Below are positions 1 through 9,621 of a DNA stretch of 43,425 bases, piece after piece; position 1 is the stretch's first letter, and each line of letters starts with the position of its first letter. This DNA comes from Blattamonas nauphoetae. Its lineage: Eukaryota; Preaxostyla; Oxymonadida. The notes below the pieces were generated by a model, which saw only the letters and a list, made by a program, of their open reading frames with translations, searched no databases and was not told where the DNA came from. Made by a program: the position numbers and the translations under genes. The DNA is taken from assembly GCA_033064195.1 (NCBI GenBank), contig JARBJD010000483.1, positions 1 through 43,425 of the forward strand, read 5' to 3'.

Positions 1-1020
1 TCTGTTCTCCCTCCTTCGTCCACTCTCCCTCCTTCGTCCACTCTCCCTCTGTCGTCCGCTCTCCCTCCTTCGTCCACTCTCCCTCCTTCGTCCACTCTCC
101 CTCCTTCGTCCACTCTCCCTCCTTCGTCCACTCTCCCTTTGTCGTCCGCTCTCCCTCCTTCGTCCACTCTTCCTCTGTCGTCCGCTCTCCCTCCTTCGTC
201 CACTCTCCCTCCTTCGTCCGCTCTCCCTCCTTCGTCCGCTCTCCCTCCTTCGTCCACTCTCCCTCTGTCGTCCGCTCTCCCTCCTTCGTCCGCTCTCCCT
301 CCTTCGTCCGCTCTCCCTCCTTCGTCCACTCTCCCTCCTTCGTCCGCTCTCCCTCCTTCGTCCACTCTCCCTCCTTCGTCCGCTCTCCCTCCTTCGTCCG
401 CTCTCCCTCCTTCGTCCACTCTCCTTTGTCGTCCGCTCCTCCTTCGTCCACTCTTCCTCTGTCGTCCGCTCTCCCTCCTTCGTCCACTCTCCCTCCTTCG
501 TCCGCTCTCCCTCCTTCGTCCGCTCTCCCTCCTTCGTCCACGTCCGCTCTCCCTCCTTCGTCCGCTCTCTCTCCTTCGTCTGCTCTCCCTCCTTCGTCTA
601 TTCTCCCTCCTTCGTCCGCTCTCCCTCTGTCGTCCGCTCTCCATCTGTCGTCCACTCTCCCTCCTTCGTCCACTCTCCCTCCTTCGTCCACTCTACCTCC
701 TTCGTCCGCTCTCCCTCCTTCGTCCGCTCTCCCTCCTTCGTCCGCTCTCCCTCCTTCGTCTGTTCTCCCTCCTTCGTCCGCTCTCCCTCTGTCGTCCGCT
801 CTCCCTCCTTCGTCCGCTCTCCCTCCTTCGTCCGCTCTCCCTCCTTCGTCTGTTCTCCCTCCTTCGTCTGTTCTCCCTCCTTCGTCCACTCTCCCTCCTT
901 CGTCCGTTCTCCCTCCTTCGTCTGTTCTCCCTCCTGCGTCCACTCTCCCTCTGTCGTCCACTCTCCCTCCTTCGTCCGCTCTCCCTCCTTCGTCCGCTCT
1001 CCCTCCTTCGTCCGCTCTCC
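1..1020. repeat. 18-bp minisatellite, about 56 copies
   Basis: A tandem array of the unit CTCCCTCCTTCGTCCRCT continues from the window edge to about 1020. Units vary mainly at one A/G position and between CTTCG and TGTCG, and a few units are shortened. Because the unit length is a multiple of three, the array stays open in several frames: a Pro-Pro-Ser-Ser-Ala/Thr-Leu repeat in one, Arg-Pro-Leu-Ser-Leu-Leu in another, and Arg/Glu-rich on the minus strand. Openness in many frames at once is what a repeat gives by itself, so I do not call a gene. The array abuts the decayed 3' end of the hydrogenase copy and continues to the left beyond the window. Confidence 0.95.
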
Positions 1021-1099
1021 TCACATCGACCGTGTTCCTCCCATCGTCCGCTCTTATTCCTTAGTACGCTCTGCCTGGCGAGTAGCGAGATGAACATTG

Positions 1100-2338
1100 T
1101 TCGAACTTGGCTATCTGTCAGTCTGCCTTGCCTTTTTGAAGGGAGTCTTCTGCACACTCTTTGTTTCCTCGTCAGATACAATCGTATTCACTGTCCTCGG
1201 GATCACCTTCCGCACAGTCTCTGTCACACCGTCCCGCACGCAGCGTCAAGATGTTTCTCCGCGGAGCATTCGAGCTATGTTTCTGTCGTCCTGCCGCATG
1301 ATTGATGAGTTGACCCCGCACGCGTCGAAAAGAGCCTGCATCTTTTTGAAAGTGACCCACAGACACGGTGAAGCAGTCCGGATCACGTGTCTTGAGCATA
1401 TCGCCCGTGTATTTCATGGGCGAGCTTGTGTCGGAGAGAAAGGACACCCATTTCGGAACATGAATTCGAACTGTGTCTACCCACGCGGAACAGCAAGACG
1501 TCATCAAAACAAGCTGAGCTCCTGTCCCCACATGCTCCAAAAATTCCGCTGCTTCGGTGAGAGATGTTGTATCGGCACCGAGGGACACATCAACCATGTC
1601 TGAGAATCCACACTTCAAACAGGCATTTCACAATTGACGCGGCGACGCGGGGAACTGTCCGAAGACAGCTGGAGCAAACGTGGCAATCACCGGACGATCC
1701 TTTTGATGGAGATAGCGCGCAACATTGAAGATCATCGACGGCATTCAGATCCAGCCAAAACGACACCGAGTCATGCAACTTCCGCAATGAATGGATTTTT
1801 CCTGGATTATATGGCTGTATCTTTGATGGATCTTGCTCAGAGCCTCCGTTGGACATTCATTGGCACAAGGAATCTTGTGTCGAACAAACGCGTCGTATCG
1901 GCAGTTCTTCTGGCAGAAATTGCATCCAATCCATTTGGACTCATTAATACGGCATATGTGGTCCGTTCGATTGATGCTCTTGTGCTGACAGTTCGTCATA
2001 CACGGACGGGCAACACCTCCTGAACAAGCATCTGATATGGATAACTTTTTCCTGTTGTAACGATTGCATTCTGATTTGAAGATAACAATTTCCGGTATGT
2101 GTGATTTCAGAGGTCGAGTTTGTGCTTCCTCCGCATATCCAGTCAGCGTTTTTTCATCTTGTTCTTCCTCCTTTCGAATGAATCCCATCATTGCTATAAG
2201 CTGCTTCGGAATAAGGTCCTGTTCAATATGATCGTAAACATAAAGAAAGGAAGCCATACCTTCCTCCACAGAGACAGAAGTGATCGTCATTTGATGTCCG
2301 TCTTCACTTCTGAGATATGTGCGGGTTGGGAGTGGCAA
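1100..2338 (-). pseudogene. Decayed monomeric [FeFe]-hydrogenase gene
   Basis: Reading leftwards from 2338, the frame encodes a [FeFe]-hydrogenase of the monomeric, ferredoxin-domain class that reduces protons with electrons from ferredoxin in anaerobes. Visible in order are a pre-ferredoxin segment ending in ECNRYNRKK, a region like the family's ACRGCLARPC motif (here CSGGVARPCMTNC), a 4Fe-4S cluster CNFCQKNC, IPCANECP, a second cluster CGSCMTRC, then the H-cluster domain: TFAPAVFGQFPAS, LGADTTSLTEAAEFLE, TSCCSAWV and SPMKYTGDMLK. Two in-frame TGA codons lie inside the domain, near 1750 and 1629. After DCFTVSVG the expected PC-AKK motif is lost and the frame drifts. Conserved cysteines and prolines are altered (CP to CQ or CR), as expected of a gene no longer selected. 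A functional relative is likely elsewhere in the genome. Selenocysteine or TGA reassignment is unlikely because the other lesions do not need it. Confidence 0.85.
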
Positions 2339-2339
2339 G

Positions 2340-3459
2340 AAACATTGCCAATTCAGACAGCAGCTCCTCTTTCATACAAGTCAGGGCAGTCAACGTTAGT
2401 GAAGGAGCAGGTGTTGATGGATTCGGTGAATGTTAATTCTCTGAATATGCGAAGACCTGCGGTGTGCCATGCTTCCCACAAGATTACTTGCATTCTTTGT
2501 GAGATTGGAGTTGGTTGGGCAGCAGGATGATCGTTGTTTGATGTTTTGTTCAGTGAATCACTAAACTTCTTCGGAAGGGAAGAGAAAAGAAAATAGAATC
2601 AATGAATAAATAGAAAAAAGTCAAAAATCAAAGATAAGCTAGTAAAGATTGGAATGAACAGGAATCTCTGAGGAGAAACTGTGAAGATCAAACAGGCTGT
2701 GACATGGAAGAAGAGAACGCATTTTTGTTTGGAGATTAAGATATATCGTCAGTAGTCACAAGTGAGACAGTGGTTTGTTTTGTGTGTCTAGTAGAGAGAC
2801 TGATGACTTTATGAGAAGATAGATCGATGAAATCAGATCAATTGTTCATACAGGAATACTAAAACATAATGTTACCCTTATTTTCTCCATGGATCATAGG
2901 TGTGTGGGCGCGATTCCAGATGTTCAAAATCAGTGTCCTTTTGTCAAATAGCGAAAAAAAGTGAAAAATAACGAATTCCAAACCTTGTAAATTCACCCGC
3001 TGAGTGACAGTTGAAACGGAGATCGGACAGTCCAGTCAGTCCGGTGACTATTTGTGTGTTTGCATGGGCGGATCAGTGACTCAAAGTGACTCTCGACAAA
3101 AGTATGGGGAGTTAAAATGATCTGTGTCTAAATTTGTTTGATTTATTGGAAAATGAGTTGATTTCTCAAAAATAGTGTGAAATGTGGAAGAAACACTCAG
3201 AAAAGCGATTGAAAGAGGATGGAGATTGTGAACGTGTTTTTGAGAGGAATAAACCAGGATATTGAGGTGATTATCAACACTGCTGCTATGTTCGATTGGA
3301 ATAGGTGCATTTTGGGTCTGGATTCCTCATGTTTCGGACTTATGGGGGTGAGTCACTGACTCGATTCTTTTCGGTGACTGGACTCGGTCATTATTGACTG
3401 TCTGTTGCCCATGCCTAAAAGAACTCTTTCATTTCAATTAGGATCGTACCCTATTCATA
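2340..3459. other. Gene-free stretch
   Basis: No convincing coding region is seen. It holds A/T-rich sequence and two clusters of GTGACT/AGTCAC-type words (about 3000-3110 and 3340-3415) that face each other and include GCATGGGC near 3064 and its reverse complement near 3410. This could be a small decayed TIR element, but I found no target-site duplication. Confidence 0.4.
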
Positions 3460-3496
3460 GTTCTCGGACAAACCCGTTAGAGCGGATAAACCCGTT
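3460..3496 (+). repeat. Left terminal inverted repeat of the pogo element
   Basis: Begins GTTCTCGGACAAACCCGTTA and matches the reverse complement of 5436-5472 with about eight differences by eye. It holds two copies of the core word AAACCCGTT, 18 bp apart. Confidence 0.9.
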
Positions 3497-3634
3497 AAAG
3501 CGATCGACACTAATGCACCTGTGTCAATTCTTCTCCCTGTTAAACCTTCCACTCCACGTGCTTGTTTCTCTGAATCATTCTTGAAGACTTCAATCATCTT
3601 TCAAATAAAGAAAATGAAATGGAAGGGGTCAGAT

Positions 3635-5301
3635 CTAGTCGAAGTTTGTTCTGAGCTTTATTGGTCTCTTCCCTGGTGCGCGAGAGATTATTCTGTGTGC
3701 TTCGAGCTCGTTCTCTTCATCGTCCCTTGAACTATGTCGTCGTTTGTGTTTCTGGATGTGCTGCGCTCCTTCCTCCAGTTCGGCATCGCTTTCATCCGAT
3801 TCTTCCATTGTTTGCATCAGCTCCTCACCACTGAGTAATTGCTTGATGGAAAAAACAACATCCATTGGGTCTCCTGAATAATCATCATCCCAAACATCGA
3901 CGCCATTGTCTCTCCTGTTTGCTGGAAGACGTTCATTGATGTGTCTCCTCCAAGCTTCTTGGACGGATTGGTTGCCTAAAACCTTACACGAGAGGGAGAA
4001 TCCACCAGTTTCAATTGGAGGAGCCCCTTCTGGCAGTGGAGTCAGAATGAGATTGCTATCGAAGGGTTCGATCCCAGTATCTCGGAACGATTTTTGTACA
4101 GTCTCCTTGATCAAAGCTCGCTGTACTTTCACTTCGAGTTTTGAAAGCCAGGGGATCAGAGCTGTGTCGCGAAGTGACTTGGATGGGAACGGTGGCATCG
4201 TTTTCATCTCTGTTTTAAAATTTGCATTAGAATACAAGTCGTTTGGTTGGAGGAAGCTACTAGTGTTAGCGGGGAGGCAGAGCACGTCGAGCCCTTGCAA
4301 GGCAACATCCCGCCACAAATCTGGAATCCGACGACTTGAGTGACCGTCCAAAATAAGTAGGGCCCTTGATTCTTCAGAGATACCTTTATCTTTCTTTCTT
4401 TGTGCGATATCGGAAAGGAGATGGTCTTTGATGATATCACCGAAGATTTCTTTGTTCATCCAGCCGCGATCAGATATGTGCAGCTTAAAATGAACAGGGA
4501 GATAATTCTGGAGGGCTTCGCAATAATGTCGATCAGGAAGTATGATATGGGTCGTGAAAGTCTCCCCATCCGCACAAGTGATGAAGAAGAGTGTGCAGGA
4601 GAAAATCTTGTGCACTGGGTTGACGAAGGTCTTCTTGAGAGATTTCAACCCGATTCTGAACGCTGAAATATTCTCTGTCGTGAGTAAGCTCGTTTCGTCA
4701 GCATTGAATATAAGAGATGGGCTGTAATCATGTTGTCGTTTGAGTTGAGCAAGCTGTTCAAAGAAAGGTCGGACATGAGCTCTCGATTTTGCTCGCCGTC
4801 TCGCCTCTTCCATCGGTTCTTGTCTCTTGGCATGAAGATTAGGAAACTGTTTGTACCATTTTCTGGCCCAGTCAGAGCTCGGTTTGTGCAAGTTTGTGGC
4901 TTTCAGACATGTGCGAGCCTGAGCAATGACCAATGCCTTCAAGACTGTGAAATTGGAATTGAATCTCATACCATCTCGGAGATATCTTGATAGGTTGGGT
5001 TGAACCCAGAATCAATCAACTCCATCATTTCGCGATGCAGTCTGTCATTTTCGTCCCCAATCAGAAAAGAAGGTCGACCTTGTCTTTGGATCGGTCTTCC
5101 GACGAGTATCCTGTTCCTTGCTCTCCGCTTTTGTCCATCAGTCAGTGTATCCTCTGCCTCCAATGTGATGTCCTTGATATTGATTATCTCACCATCATCA
5201 AGAGTCACTGTGGTTGGAGCATTCGCCTTTCGGGTTCTCCTGTGTGGCTGCAACAGGAATGCAAGTATTTCTGGCGTCTGCTGCTCCGCGGTTTCCTCCA
5301 T
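3635..5301 (-). CDS. pogo-type DDE transposase, two adjoining reading frames
   Basis: The gene cuts and pastes the surrounding element. The first part (5301 down to 4966, 111 aa) has an N-terminal helix-turn-helix-like segment with GRPSFLIGDENDRL, typical of pogo/CENP-B-like DNA-binding domains. The second part (4969 down to 3635, 444 aa) carries the DDE catalytic domain: FNADETSLL (first Asp), LILDGHSSRR (second Asp), and NTSSFLQPND (third Asp), so all three acidic residues are present. An acidic then basic tail follows. The two frames meet near 4967. A 35-nt GT...AG intron, beginning GTATGAGATT and ending TTGAAG, would keep one continuous frame. A simple frameshift is the alternative. Total length near 550 aa is normal for the family. 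Confidence 0.88.
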
Positions 5302-5435
5302 TCAAAAGTCCCATACCTGTTCAACAAAGTCAGAACGAAGTCACCTCACATTCCAGAATTCACCCTGACATTTACTTACGACGTTGACAGATCAGTTCTC
5401 AGAAGGGGAGGAGAAAGATGAAGTGGATGTTACGA

Positions 5436-5472
5436 AACGGGTTTATCGGAGATAACGGGTTTGTCCGGGTAC
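5436..5472 (-). repeat. Right terminal inverted repeat of the pogo element
   Basis: The reverse complement begins GTACCCGGACAAACCCGTTA and pairs with 3460-3496. It is followed directly by the TA target duplication. Confidence 0.9.
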
Positions 5473-5474
5473 TA

Positions 5475-6899
5475 TCAAATAGAAGTCACTTCTTTCAGAT
5501 TTATCGACCTTATATTTAAAATAACCCTCATAATTTTACATCAACTATAACATTTCAAAAAACCATACTTCATTCGGTTTGGGTCTACTGTATCCTGTCC
5601 TATGATCGGATCATCACACCCATCGCATCGTGTGAGAGTCATCTCTTTTCTTTCAGGATCTCTTATCACGTTATTTGAATTCAAATATCCATCTAATCCT
5701 TCTATTGTCCAGTTCTGCTTCATTTTTTATCTCCTTCAACTTCAAAGTCGGAGAGATCGACTCGACACGAAATCAACTCAAATTTTCTCTGTCAATGACG
5801 AATAGACAGAACGTATCAAGGGACAATTTGCTTTATCAGTTTGCACTTCCATTTTTTTGTCGCTTTCTCCATTGACTTCTCTTCATTAGTCTGGAATGGA
5901 TGACTTGATCAAATCAAAATCTAAAAATGACAGAGCAAAATGAGATATGGAAGATTCACGAAGTCAGTAAATCTCTCCTTAGTTTTAACCCTCGTATTTT
6001 TCTATTTCCCTCTTTTGGTTCGGAGTAGATATCTTGATCGCACGCAAGTCTGAAATGGAGGTCGTGAGTCTGTGCTACTAAGTCGCTCACACATCAGTTC
6101 CATCAAGAACGCCTGCTATTCGGATTGATTATCTTCTTATCATCTCCTATCTCCAACCGCTTCACATCCTAATCATAAAAACGAAACCCAAATGTCCCGT
6201 GTCAGATCTACTTCGATTATAGATAGTCACACGCTTGTTCTTCGTTCTCGATCATTCTCTCATTCCGTTACAGACAGCCATCATCGTTTCTCTTCTTCAA
6301 CATCTTCCTATGCCACAAATCCAGAACAGACACTTCAGAACAGAAGCGTACCAATTTTGCAACCTATATGTCATTTCTGCAGCCTTTCTCACCTTCAACA
6401 GATTCCCTTCATCATTTCATTTCGATCAATGCAGAGGATGTTCATGTACTGTTCATGTTCTTGATCTCTCACTCGACATCCCACTACAGCGCAATCTCAC
6501 AATCATCTATCATATCTCTTTCATTCTGCGAGGATATTACTATCAATTCGCCTACCCGACGATCCATTGATTCTCGTTTCGACCTATCTCATGAGATCCA
6601 CTTCCCCCTCATTTCCAACCTCGCCAGAACAGCTCCAATGCTGCTTTAACCGAATTGATCAAGTTTCACTCAACCGTGTACTCATTGAATTCATCACTTC
6701 ATTTCGTAGAATTGGGGAATCGTCTTGGAAAGACTGAATCTTCATCGTTCATAGAAAATACCGATTGTCTCTCGTCTTGTGGAAAATCAGCGCTCAAGCG
6801 GAACTGTAAGCCTGATCTCAACGCCACCCAACAATGTACTTCATTCAGACATTTTCCCTCGGGTGGTAAACGGACAAACGGACTCAGTTTTTATGTGAT
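5475..6899. other. Stretch without a confident gene
   Basis: Mostly short open frames without recognisable domains. A 60-aa minus-strand frame at 5541-5723 (MKQNWTIEGLDGYLNSNN...) has protein-like composition with a CDGC motif and could be an exon or gene remnant cut off by the pogo insertion, but nothing else supports it. The C/T-rich frames between 6190 and 6650 look like low-complexity noise. Confidence 0.3.
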
Positions 6900-7680
6900 C
6901 ATCCTTGTTCGGCAACATTACATCGAATTCGCCCACAATGCACCCACATCTGACCACTGCAACAGGAAAGACAAGATTATTGAACACAAAGACCGAGCAT
7001 GTGGATAGAGTGTTCTACGGGACAGTGACGAACGACATCAACCTCGGCGGGTCCTTCCTCTTTTCCAACAACACCTTCCTCAACACAACACACTCAAACG
7101 CCGTTTACACATGCCCCGGCTGTACCTGCACCACCTCATATCGCACCGGTCCCTCAGATATCACCATCCAACGTTTTTTCAACCCAGATTGTCCTCAACA
7201 ACACTTTTTCTACGTTTGATTCGTGTGATCGATCCGAATATGTAGTCATTGTTTATGATTCAGACCAAGTTGCAGACAACCTCGTCCAGAACCTTCAAAC
7301 CAACATCATTCACGAATACACCGCGTCCCTCTTGGTACACATGCATTCAATCACCTCAACCACAATGTACACCAAAAAATTCGAATGGGATCATGAACTT
7401 CAGCCACACTCAAAATGCACACTGTCTCGTTGCCGTCATTCATTGTAACCTCAGCGAGTGTCGATCACAAGCAGCTTGTTCGAGTCAGTGTCGTCGACAG
7501 GAGATGTAGGAGTGATTCTAGCCGAGCTCGGACCAGAATCGAAACTACCAGACTGACACTACATTCAAATCGTACTCGTGTTCTGGAAAAGAGTCCACAC
7601 GGCACAAACTTCGTTCCATCAACAACACATTCATCGTCCGCACTCACCCACATGTCTGTCTCTCTCAGCATCGATTAAGT
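6900..7680 (+). pseudogene. Possible remnant of a repeat-rich surface protein
   Basis: Several frames alternate here and none is long. One contains NLGGSFLFSNNTFLNTTHS, a Gly-Gly-Ser-Phe / Asn-Thr-Phe pattern of the kind found in right-handed beta-helix surface proteins that are abundant in some metamonads. A later frame contains SSTGDVGVILAELGPES. The frame changes and internal stops suggest decay or unrecognised short introns. The family assignment is inference from a short motif and is weak. Confidence 0.25.
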
Positions 7681-7794
7681 GCTGAACGACTCAAGCGAGA
7701 TCTTTCCTCTTCCAACACATCTGATGTTCCGCCGAGCTGAGGGGTAGTCAGCAGTGGGGAGTCCATTGTGCGTCAGATCGGATTGGCTCAGTGT

Positions 7795-7834
7795 CGCAGA
7801 TCTGCAGATCGGTCTAGACGCAGATCTGAAAGTC
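7795..7834 (-). repeat. AGATCTGCGTCTAGACC repeat cluster, left (inverted)
   Basis: On the minus strand this stretch reads as units of AGATCTGCGTCTAGACC. The units continue beyond the two inserted TA elements at 9612-9622 (CACGCAGATCT). Removing 7837-9609 together with one TA copy brings the two parts together as AGATCTGCGTGTAGAC, showing that the TA elements landed inside a pre-existing repeat unit. The cluster is inverted relative to the one at 11657-11740. Confidence 0.7.
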
Positions 7835-7836
7835 TA

Positions 7837-8322
7837 CAGGGTGGCCCAGAGGAACTGGGACCGAATTATTCTCCACCAATTTATCGTTATTTTCCATTTC
7901 CTTCAAAATTCCTCGAACAATTGACATTCTCCTTATTTTGAAAAAACACCGAGACAATCAAAAAAGTTTGAGAATGAAGTGCGGGTGTTTGCGATCTGTT
8001 CGTCCATTGTCGTATCAAGTGGTCCACTGTGATTATCGTCCCGACAAACCTTATCTCCATCATGCGTATGTTCCCCTTCTTCCATATTTTCTTCCTTATT
8101 TGTCTTTTCAGCGAGAATTGGATTGTGACTTCCTACTCACACAATTGGGCAAAGATGAGTTATTGAACCATGGAAATGGTATGACATGCTAGTTTAAGTC
8201 TTTTACCCTTTTTCTTCCATTTTAGTGGTTGTTGTGCTATTTTGTATTCTTTCGGGGGATGACCGTCGAAAGACAGGCCAGTTTTGTCATAATTCAGCTT
8301 GATCTGATAAAACCAACCTGAA
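7837..8322 (+). repeat. Left arm of the foldback element
   Basis: Inverted partner of 8904-9389. The match ends shortly after TGATCTGATAAAACC, where the loop begins. Confidence 0.9.
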
Positions 8323-8903
8323 TTGGGAAATAAAGTACCGACTTTCGTACTTGGGAAGAATCAACCCCGTGATTTATTGTTACTTTGGGGCTACTAGCAA
8401 AATGTGAGAAAACTCACGTCTGTTCACCTCCTGTTCGTCATCCCTGTCAGTCACCTGAAGAGAATACCGGTTTGCCCTCAATTTTCTTATTGTGTTTCTG
8501 TACAGCCTATTTGTACCGATCTTGATTGGAATCGAAACAGAACCACTCGAAACGCCGTTCAGAAGGAGAAACGAATTCCAAATGAGCAAGATTGGACGTC
8601 CTCTTAGGAGAGGAATACTCTTGAAGCTGTTTTTTGTTCCTTTATATGATTACAAATTTCACCAAGTGCGATTGAATCTTTTTGCCTCGGTGTGAAGAGG
8701 ACTTGAAAGAAAGAAAGGAGAAAGAGACATGAATGTGATGTGGAAGGAGCAGAATGAGAGGCAGATGAGACAAATACTCGGGTACACTTCAATTTTCCTA
8801 TGTTTGGTTCGCTTCATTCAGTGTCCTCATTTAAGCTCCAACACAACCATCATGCAGCTTGTCGAGATTAGATTAGTCCTGGATCCGATATTTAACGCCC
8901 GTA

Positions 8904-9389
8904 GTCAGGCTGGTTTTATCAGATCAAGCTGAATTATGACAAAACTGGCCTGTCTTTCGACGGTCATCCCCCGAAAGAATACAAAATAGCACAACAACCA
9001 CTAAAATGGAAGAAAAAGGGTAAAAGACTTAAACTAGCATGTCATACCATTTCCATGGTTCAATAACTCATCTTTGCCCAATTGTGTGAGTAGGAAGTCA
9101 CAATCCAATTCTCGCTGAAAAGACAAATAAGGAAGAAAATATGGAAGAAGGGGAACATACGCATGATGGAGATAAGGTTTGTCGGGACGATAATCACAGT
9201 GGACCACTTGATACGACAATGGACGAACAGATCGCAAACACCCGCACTTCATTCTCAAACTTTTTTGATTGTCTCGGTGTTTTTTCAAAATAAGGAGAAT
9301 GTCAATTGTTCGAGGAATTTTGAAGGAAATGGAAAATAACGATAAATTGGTGGAGAATAATTCGGTCCCAGTTCCTCCGGGCCACCCTG
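8904..9389 (-). repeat. Right arm of the foldback element
   Basis: Reverse complement of 7837-8322 with no visible length change over 486 bp. Such near-identity indicates either a recent origin or ongoing arm-to-arm conversion. Confidence 0.9.
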
Positions 9390-9391
9390 TA

Positions 9392-9609
9392 CAGGGTGGC
9401 CCAAAAGTCTGAAAAAAGAAAGGGCCGATCAACGACTGATTTGACAGATTCGAAGCTTTATCATGATTTCTCTTTTTCACAACGTAACTGGCATTCTCAT
9501 CATATTATCTCCCCTCAACATCATTGGCAAGAAATCCCTGTTTGAGTGCCAACAAGTGAGTCTTTGTCGCGATCGGCCCCTTTTCTTTTCAGACTTTTGG
9601 GCCACCCTG
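9392..9609. mobile_element. 218-bp MITE of the same TA family
   Basis: Begins CAGGGTGGCCCAAAAGTCTG and ends with its inverted copy, with terminal repeats of about 38 bp. It is flanked by TA at 9390-9391 (shared with the neighbouring foldback element) and 9610-9611. It has no coding capacity. Its tips match those of the foldback element for the first eleven bases, so both probably use the same transposase. Confidence 0.9.
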
Positions 9610-9621
9610 TACACGCAGATC

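Larger units (their letters stand above)
3460..5472 (-). mobile_element. pogo/Tigger-type DNA transposon (Tc1/mariner superfamily)
   Basis: A 2,013-bp element flanked on both sides by the dinucleotide TA (3458-3459 and 5473-5474), the target duplication of the Tc1/mariner superfamily. Its ends are 37-bp inverted repeats, each of which contains the word ACAAACCCGTTA followed by a second related word ATAAACCCGTT, so each end carries a tandem pair of likely transposase-binding sites. The interior is nearly filled by one DDE transposase gene on the minus strand. The element looks almost whole and therefore fairly recent. Confidence 0.9.
7837..9389. mobile_element. Foldback element with 486-bp inverted arms, TA duplication
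   Basis: A 1,553-bp element flanked by TA (7835-7836, 9390-9391). Its arms, 7837-8322 and 8904-9389, are inverted copies of each other, collinear and nearly identical along their length, with only isolated differences such as A/G about a dozen bases from each tip. Both tips read CAGGGTGGCCC, and the TA target site points to a Tc1/mariner-type mobiliser. The loop (8323-8903) has no recognisable transposase, so the element is non-autonomous. Each arm contains the same 84-codon open frame (7938-8192 on plus; mirrored below 9285 on minus), starting MKKHRDNQKSLRMKCGC, with no known motif. It may be a captured fragment or chance. Confidence 0.9.

Noticed and set aside
139-1305. A 388-aa Pro/Ser/Leu-rich protein gene across the 18-bp array.
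   Set aside because: The array is open in several frames on both strands at once because its unit is a multiple of three; no unique flanking domain supports a gene.
1590-1860. TGA recoding or selenocysteine in the hydrogenase gene.
   Set aside because: The TGA codons fall at non-catalytic positions, and frame drift plus loss of conserved residues also occur, so decay explains everything.
3064-3415. Small TIR element with GCATGGGC ends.
   Set aside because: Only the outer eight bases and scattered GTGACT words pair; no flanking target duplication could be found.
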